From Maylandia zebra (Eukaryota; Chordata; Actinopteri; Cichliformes; Cichlidae), in NCBI RefSeq assembly GCF_041146795.1, contig NC_135167.1, positions 9,739,954 through 9,803,953 of the forward strand: DNA of 64,000 nucleotides. Direction: 5' to 3'. Made by a program: the position numbers and the translations under genes. The notes under the pieces are model-generated. The model was given only the letters and a program-made list of their open reading frames with translations, had not been told where the DNA came from and did not search any database. The stretch's first letter is position 1; each line of letters starts with the position of its first letter. Positions 37,288 to 64,000 of this stretch are shown here, piece after piece.

Positions 37288-37590
37288 GGGCTGTGGCTCA
37301 GGTGGTAGAGTGGGTCCGCTACTAATTGGAATTCCAGGGAGGGATGTCCGGTGTTGTGCGCATGCGCAGAAACAACGGGTAGGATGGTTTGCCAGGTAGG
37401 ATGGATTCCCAGAACACCGGCTCCTCCTGGTCATGTGTCGAAGTATCCTTGAGAAAGATACTGAATCCCAACTTTCATCTGTTGGAGTGAGTTTGTGAGA
37501 ATGTTAGATAAAAGTACGTAGGAACACATAAAAGCACTGCATGATTTTGTGTGACTGGATGAATTAGACTTTTAGTAGAAAGTGTTTTGA
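37288..37590 (+). mobile_element. tRNA-derived SINE
   Basis: The head has a pol III A box (gtggctcaggtggtagagtgg). The body (ctcctcctggtcatgtgtcg, tccttgagaaagatactgaa) is that of a common fish tRNA-SINE. The B box region is disrupted by about 80 foreign bases. Confidence 0.75.
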
Positions 37591-40144
37591 ATGTTCAAAT
37601 TAGTAAACGGTACTAAATAAGTACCAGTCCACTTACAGCTACACTGCTATAAAGCTAGCTGTTTGTTAATGGACTGCAACAATTGTGTCTCAAAAAAAAC
37701 AAACAAAAAACCACACTTTTAAGCCTGTTAATGGACAAATGGAGAATATATAGTTAATACTGACTGGTGATGGATTTTACTGGGAAGGGTGCCCAAAAGC
37801 CAGCTTATTTACAGAAACGTCAAACTATGGTCTTACACCTGGAGTTTTATATTTGCTGCTGCCTTTCTTGTTATGGATGCATTAGATGGCCTGGTGGTCT
37901 TGTTGACAGCACCACTTTCCCACTCTGTTCATTTGCCTTTAGTGACTCATGTGTACTTCCTGCTCTGAGGCAGCTGTGAATAGTCACTTTTGTTCCTGTG
38001 CACCTCACATACTGAAAACCTAAGAAAAACATCTCAAACTCAGTTTCCCTGTGCAGGGCAACTGTCAATTTGGCAAGTCGTGTAACAACAAGAATATTTT
38101 AGATGCCAGAGAAGACTCATGAGGAAATAATAAGTTAAATACTGAACCATCCTTGGGTCACGTGAATAATAATGGTGGATAATGTTGACTGTTAATCTCT
38201 AAAAAGTGTGTTTCAAAGCATGGTTCGATCTGCTGAGAATTGAATACTCCGTCCCCTCGCGGTAAAGTCCCCTCTTCTTTTTACAGTCTCTTTGTGTGCT
38301 ACCACCAGCCTGAACGAGACTCTGTTCCTCTAACCATTCTCACATGTGCTGTTTATTACTGCCTGTGCTGAGTCAGTCTACAATGACTGCGGATGACACT
38401 GTAGGTGGATAAGAAGCAGTTTTGCTCAAAAATGTGCCATAAGGTTTTCAGAGTAGAGCACGTCACACTCAACATTACTATTGTGATTTCCTAATATTTC
38501 CTTTCATGTGGCTATACTTTTCCCCCCACTAACAAGACAAAATCAGAACCAGAATTAGTTTAATTCTGACCTTTTGCTTAATCTCCAACATAAGGACATT
38601 TCTATATACTTTTGTGATCATTGCAGCTTAATGGATGCCTTTTGATTCTCTGTGTTCCAGATTTGCTCACAACTTACTGTTCGTGTTGGTTGAAGCAGCA
38701 GCTGTCTGATGCGTATTCCATGTGGTGAGGTAAAATGGCAAGAAAAACTCTCATCGTGCACTCCAAATTTTAGTCCAAATGCTGATATCAGTCCAATAGC
38801 ATCTTAAAACATCAAGTTGTGTCTCATTCTGACGGACTTCCAGCTGCTGCATCTCAGAAGAGACAAACAGGAAGTTGGAAGCATCAATATGCATGCAGCT
38901 TCTCATAAATATGAATCACACCCTATCTTGTTATCTTTAGCAGGAAGATCCTGGAAGCACGGTGTCGATTTAAAAACACCACAGATGTGTTTTCTGCATG
39001 TTTGTTTGCTGTTTTAATTTTGCTAAAAGCTGGCACAATATCTAAATCACACCCATTTCCTGTTTCCTCTGGACTGGACTCCACTCAAGTCAACTCACAT
39101 GCAACTCATGCTAAGTGAAAATAGGCCTACTTTCACTTTCTAACATGTGCTAGTCCCTTAAAGAGAATTAAACTAAACATTGCCTTTATCTTGGTTTACA
39201 ATCAGACTTTGTTATTCAGTGCATTAAAGCCTGCTGAAAAATAGCTATATAGATGGTTAATGTGTGCAGAGGATTCTTTTATTCTGCAGCTTTTAGGAAC
39301 ACTGAAGCAGATCGTGTAACTGTTGCATTTTACTCCAAATAGTCAGCTGACTTCCAGTGCAGTTTATTATCTCTGTGGAACTTTCAACGTAGCTCAAGAA
39401 AACAAAACTCATAAACCAGGATCAAAGTCACTCACCAGTGTCAGTGGCTCTTCTGGGATGGTGTTAGGTCAAACTGACAGACTTCTGCTCTTAAAAATCT
39501 CTCCTGTGTGTTTGTCTAGTAGCAGCAGAGCAATGCAGCATGATTCAGTGCAGCCAACCTGCTGCTCTGCAGGGTGAGGAAGTTCAGCCCATTGGCCTCT
39601 CACATTAGACAAGCCTCAACTTGTCATCTGGTCTGGTTGCTAAGATAAGTGCCAAACAGCAGTAGAAGCAGTTAAACAGGTCACTGAGCACCACCCTGAG
39701 GAGAAAAGAAGGACTTGCAGTGAAGAAAGGCCCTCTGCTGCAAGAGTTTGGTATGTAGCCTTGTTCATTTCCAACATTGCTGGAACAATATGGGCACTAG
39801 AGTTCTGTGTCTACTAACGTTTATGCAGTGTTTATGTGCAAATGGATCCATTAAACAAGCAGTAAATTGAATATTTAAAAAAAAAAAAAAATCACAAGGA
39901 AATATGTAATTGTTTTTTTAAGAAAATACTTGGGAGTGAAATAAATTATCAAGCCTCATCTAGAATATTAACAACAAAACTATGTTTTTCCTACTGCATT
40001 ATTTCAGTCACACATACTCACCTGTTGTGTCTTTGCTCTACGGCCTAACAGTTTGGGTGCTCACTGCTTCATCATTGTGTGTTACTGTGAGCTAGTGCCC
40101 TGCTGCAGTATGTGTGTAACTAAACTAATGTTGAGGCTACACAA

Positions 40145-40149
<5 letters not shown>

Positions 40150-40194
<45 letters not shown>
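40150..40194. repeat. (CA)n microsatellite
   Basis: About 45 bases of uninterrupted CA/AC. Confidence 0.95.
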
Positions 40195-40196
<2 letters not shown>

Positions 40197-43019
40197 ATTT
40201 TTGCATGTGTTGTGATGCTGAACAAAAATTTGATATATACCTGTACAATTTTTTTAAAGGATTCAAGACAAAGCGGTCAACTCCTTGATATAACTGAATT
40301 CTTCAAAAAGTCCCTGGGACAAAGTAAAAGGCACACTTAATTGATAGTCAGAAGAATATGTTTAATAAAAATAATTAAACCTCAATTTCCTCTATAGAAC
40401 TTCATAGAAAGTAATCCAATAAATTACAAATGACTTTTAAGACGTGTTTTCCTGCACTACATTAAGAATTATTTTGACTACACAGACCACAACTTGCAAA
40501 TATATCAACTGTCCAATGAGAAAGAAAGAAAAAAAAAAGAAAAGAAAGAAAAAGACACAAACTGACCAGGGTGACATTTAGGATACTATCAAGCTTGAAA
40601 TAAAAATACAAACCCCATGATGGTAGTTTTGTCATCTCAGTGATTACATGTATGAAAACCTCCCTGTACAGCAGTAGTGTGTTTTGTCGTTCCTCTTGCA
40701 TATTGGTCATTGTTTTCTTGTGTCTGTGTTTAATGCAGATTCAGCACAGCCTCTTTAGCAGCAAGCAGTGCTTTCAAGGTCTGTATACAATATAACCTCT
40801 ACAAAAAGAAGGGAAAAAAGGAAGGAAAGCAATGAAAGCGAGAAGTCCCATCTTGTGTCTACATTTATCTCTTAGCGAGGATTAACACAGTCATCAATCC
40901 ATCGCTGCGGGGCAACAAAAAGTAGCAAAAGTCATCAGTCAGTCACCTACAGCAGATGTAGCAGTGGCTGGGTGTTTGCATAAGGGCACTACAAGTTTAA
41001 AGAGCGTAGAGGTGCAGATATACAAAATGACAGTGGCATGTTTAAGTTCATTGCTCAGACATAGAAAAATACCGTACTGTTAGTAATAATAATTAAAAAA
41101 GAAAAAATGCAATTGCATTGCAAGCAAACCCATGACGAGGTCTATATATAACAGGCATACAAGAAAACCACATTAAAGCAACATTAGAAATCAGGCATGT
41201 CTTCAGTCTTTGTTCATGTCTGAACCCACGGAGAAAAATGCTACAGCTACACTTAAGAACTAAACAGGTTTTTCAGCGGGCTGTCACCCTCAGCCCAAAC
41301 AGAAACCTCACCTCGGAAATAATTTGTGTATCTAACAGTCCACTGTGTAACAGCAGTCCTAGAGCAAGCACTGTTGTGCTGAGAGAGACTTACAAAAAGG
41401 TACTTCGGTTCGAGTGAACTCCAGTGTTTGTGTGTATATCCTGGTTACAGGTTTAAAATGGACATGTGCACGGATGCTGAGCAAAACACACAAGCATGGA
41501 TAGTGAGCGTAGATGTGAGCGGTGAATGAAGGAGAGTGAGGTACAGGATAAGGGCACTTCTACATCTATCTGAAGCTCTGTTCGTCAGAAAACAGAGTTG
41601 AGGGTGAAGTGAAATAAATCAAGACAGCGCTGAAAACTCCCAGCAACAAAAGCTATTATTGAGCCCTTCCTGAAGCTAACCCGTGTGGCACTGCGTAAAA
41701 TTTAATACTTAGACAATGACAGTGATACTACAATCTTAGCCAGGAACTGAACTAACTTGTGCTTGTGCCCCATGGGCTTTGTAGGAACACAGGTTGCCAT
41801 GCAATGCGTATCATCAAGCACTTGAATCCTCCAAATTTCCAAAGAGAAATTTTTGACGGTATTAAAAAAACAAAACGACAAAAAAACCAAAAAAAACAAC
41901 AGCAATGCGGTTTTTTACGTCTCATAGCCTGTCAGCCCCCACACCACCACCTAACATACAGCCTGGTGAGTTATGGATGCGGCGAGAGGAGCAGCTCAGG
42001 AAGCAAAACACAGAGGAAGGTTTCATTTAAAATAAAATCAAAAAAGGCCTCTGACACACATTCCAGCAGAGATGAGAACATTGTGTACATTGACAGATCA
42101 CACACACACCCATGCACATGTACATTTGCACAGTGAAGCCAATCCATTTAGCAAAGTTGAGGTAAGATTCAGTCAAATACATCGGGGTTGTAGAAATAAT
42201 ATCCATCAACACTACAAAGACCAAACAACTCCGTCAAGACCGCCAAGGGTCAAAGGGCAGTTTTTTGGCACACAGTAGAAGGTTTTTCTCTGTTACCGCA
42301 GCTCAAGGAGCTTTTAGTTATAATTAAGAGATGTGCAGGTGAATGTGAATGCCTACTGTTGGTGGCTAAAGTGCGCCTTGAACATGCTGTGGCATGTTTG
42401 TAAGGTGATGGTGAATATTAAAATGTAAAGTCAGACAGTAGAGAAATGAATTATGTTTAACTTCTTCTTTTTTTTTGAAAGACAGATTTAAGCTTGTGTA
42501 CGTCTGGAAAAATAATAATTTTACCATTTTTCCAAGTCCTTACTAAGGAAGGAATCATTTCCTACCTGGACAAGGAGAAGTGATAAATAACCTCTTCAAG
42601 ATGATATGAAGATATTTGACAGGTTTGTGAGAGTTGTGCACTCGGGTGGAACATGGCAGACAGAGAATCTACAGCTTCAGTGACATTCATTAGCTGCCCA
42701 AGTTATTGCTGACATATCCAACGTATGATCTGCAAAGCATAAGTGTCAACGAACCTGTAAAAGTACTATTTACAAGAGAACCCAAAGTGTTTGTCAAGTG
42801 TCATTCCCCACACCCCTGACAATCAAAATATATTAATAGTACAGCTCAAAGAGCGTGTTGATGTAGTTTTACTTCTTTTAATAAAATTAATCCTGACATA
42901 ATTACAATAATGCCTTTTTTGTTGCAATAATTGCATGGTACAAGTTCAGAGTTCAGAAATCTACTAAAGTCTGACATGCAAAATGTCTCAAAACAAGACT
43001 GTACCTTGTGAACAAACAT

Positions 43020-43238
43020 TGACATTTTATTTCAGTTTCTTTAGGTCAGTTTTTCCTATTTTTTTATTTCTTTTTTAAAGGTTTTTGTAGTCTTTATTAC
43101 AGAACATTGTAGTTAGTTCTTGTATTTACATGTAAAGAAATCACAACAGAAGTGCTGGAAAATCCATATATATATGTGAATATATGTATACATTTCTAGG
43201 CAATACATAAATAAATTTATATTTATATATTTGTAGGA
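43020..43238 (-). terminator. chd9: chd9 3' UTR start with candidate poly(A) signals
   Basis: AT-rich sequence just after the stop. AATAAA hexamers read on the minus strand at 43093-43098 and 43026-43031. The true 3' UTR may extend well beyond this, since the next few kilobases contain no gene; which signal is used cannot be told from sequence. Confidence 0.35.

Positions 43239-64000
<20,762 letters not shown>

Larger units (their letters stand above)
36638..43019. other. Intergenic interval between chd9 and the pocket-protein gene
   Basis: Must contain the promoter and at least one 5' UTR exon of the pocket-protein gene (its first coding exon has an acceptor) and probably much of the chd9 3' UTR toward 43 kb. 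No CpG island and no RBL N-terminal motif (ALYVACR, NYVSLTRIL, HFWKPYI type) was found on the minus strand. Contains a SINE at 37.3 kb and a CA repeat at 40.15 kb. Confidence 0.5.

Noticed and set aside
37288..37360. A functional tRNA gene
   Set aside because: An A box is present but the B box and cloverleaf are not; the body is that of a SINE.
36969..43000. Missing N-terminal RBL exons on the minus strand
   Set aside because: I looked for the conserved N-terminal motifs of p107/p130 and found none; short divergent exons cannot be fully excluded by eye.

Overview
The window looks like nuclear DNA of a ray-finned (teleost) fish. It is AT-rich, has short vertebrate-type introns with GT-AG borders, and carries degraded Tc1-like, hAT-like, SINE and LINE sequences of kinds I know from fish genomes. 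The assignment to teleosts rests on recalled repeat families and on gene content; I cannot name the species. Every protein-coding gene I can support lies on the minus strand.

Right third (43,239-64,000): the 3' part of a large CHD-family chromatin remodeller, best matched to CHD9. I traced 28 consecutive exons; every splice junction is GT-AG and all reading phases agree. Together they encode about 2,076 residues, from the ATPase Walker A region at the right edge through the SNF2 helicase lobes, SANT/SLIDE-like region, a serine-rich linker and two BRK domains to an acidic serine-rich C-terminus ending DSSDED. The first exons (N-terminus and chromodomains) lie beyond base 64,000.

Middle (32,087-36,637): a compact 13-exon gene of the retinoblastoma pocket-protein family, closest to RBL2/p130. 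It lies in the same orientation as chd9 and 6.6 kb downstream of it, matching the human CHD9-RBL2 order. The gene encodes only about 530 residues (p130 has about 1,140). The N-terminal domain is absent, an ATG in good Kozak context opens the ORF at the start of pocket A, in-frame stops precede that ATG, and the inter-pocket spacer is reduced to about 55 residues without the cyclin-binding RRLF motif. I regard this pocket-only RB-family gene as the most interesting feature of the window.

Left half (1-32,000): no recognisable multi-exon gene. It is a gene desert with several stretches of balanced, TAAT-rich, non-repetitive sequence that resemble conserved regulatory elements, plus mobile-element relics (Tc1-like at 10.2-11.4 kb and 23.0-23.9 kb, a partial Tc1-like copy at 11.9 kb, a 1.65-kb hAT-like element between two TA arrays at 12.2-13.9 kb, a foldback MITE at 20.5 kb, a LINE/SINE tail at 24.9 kb). 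A 50-codon ORF for a predicted acylated peptide (MGCNTS...) lies on the minus strand at 28.5 kb. Reverse-oriented CTCF-like motifs at 27.6 kb and a forward one at 35.6 kb bracket the pocket-protein gene in divergent orientation, which would fit a domain border between the desert and the chd9 side.
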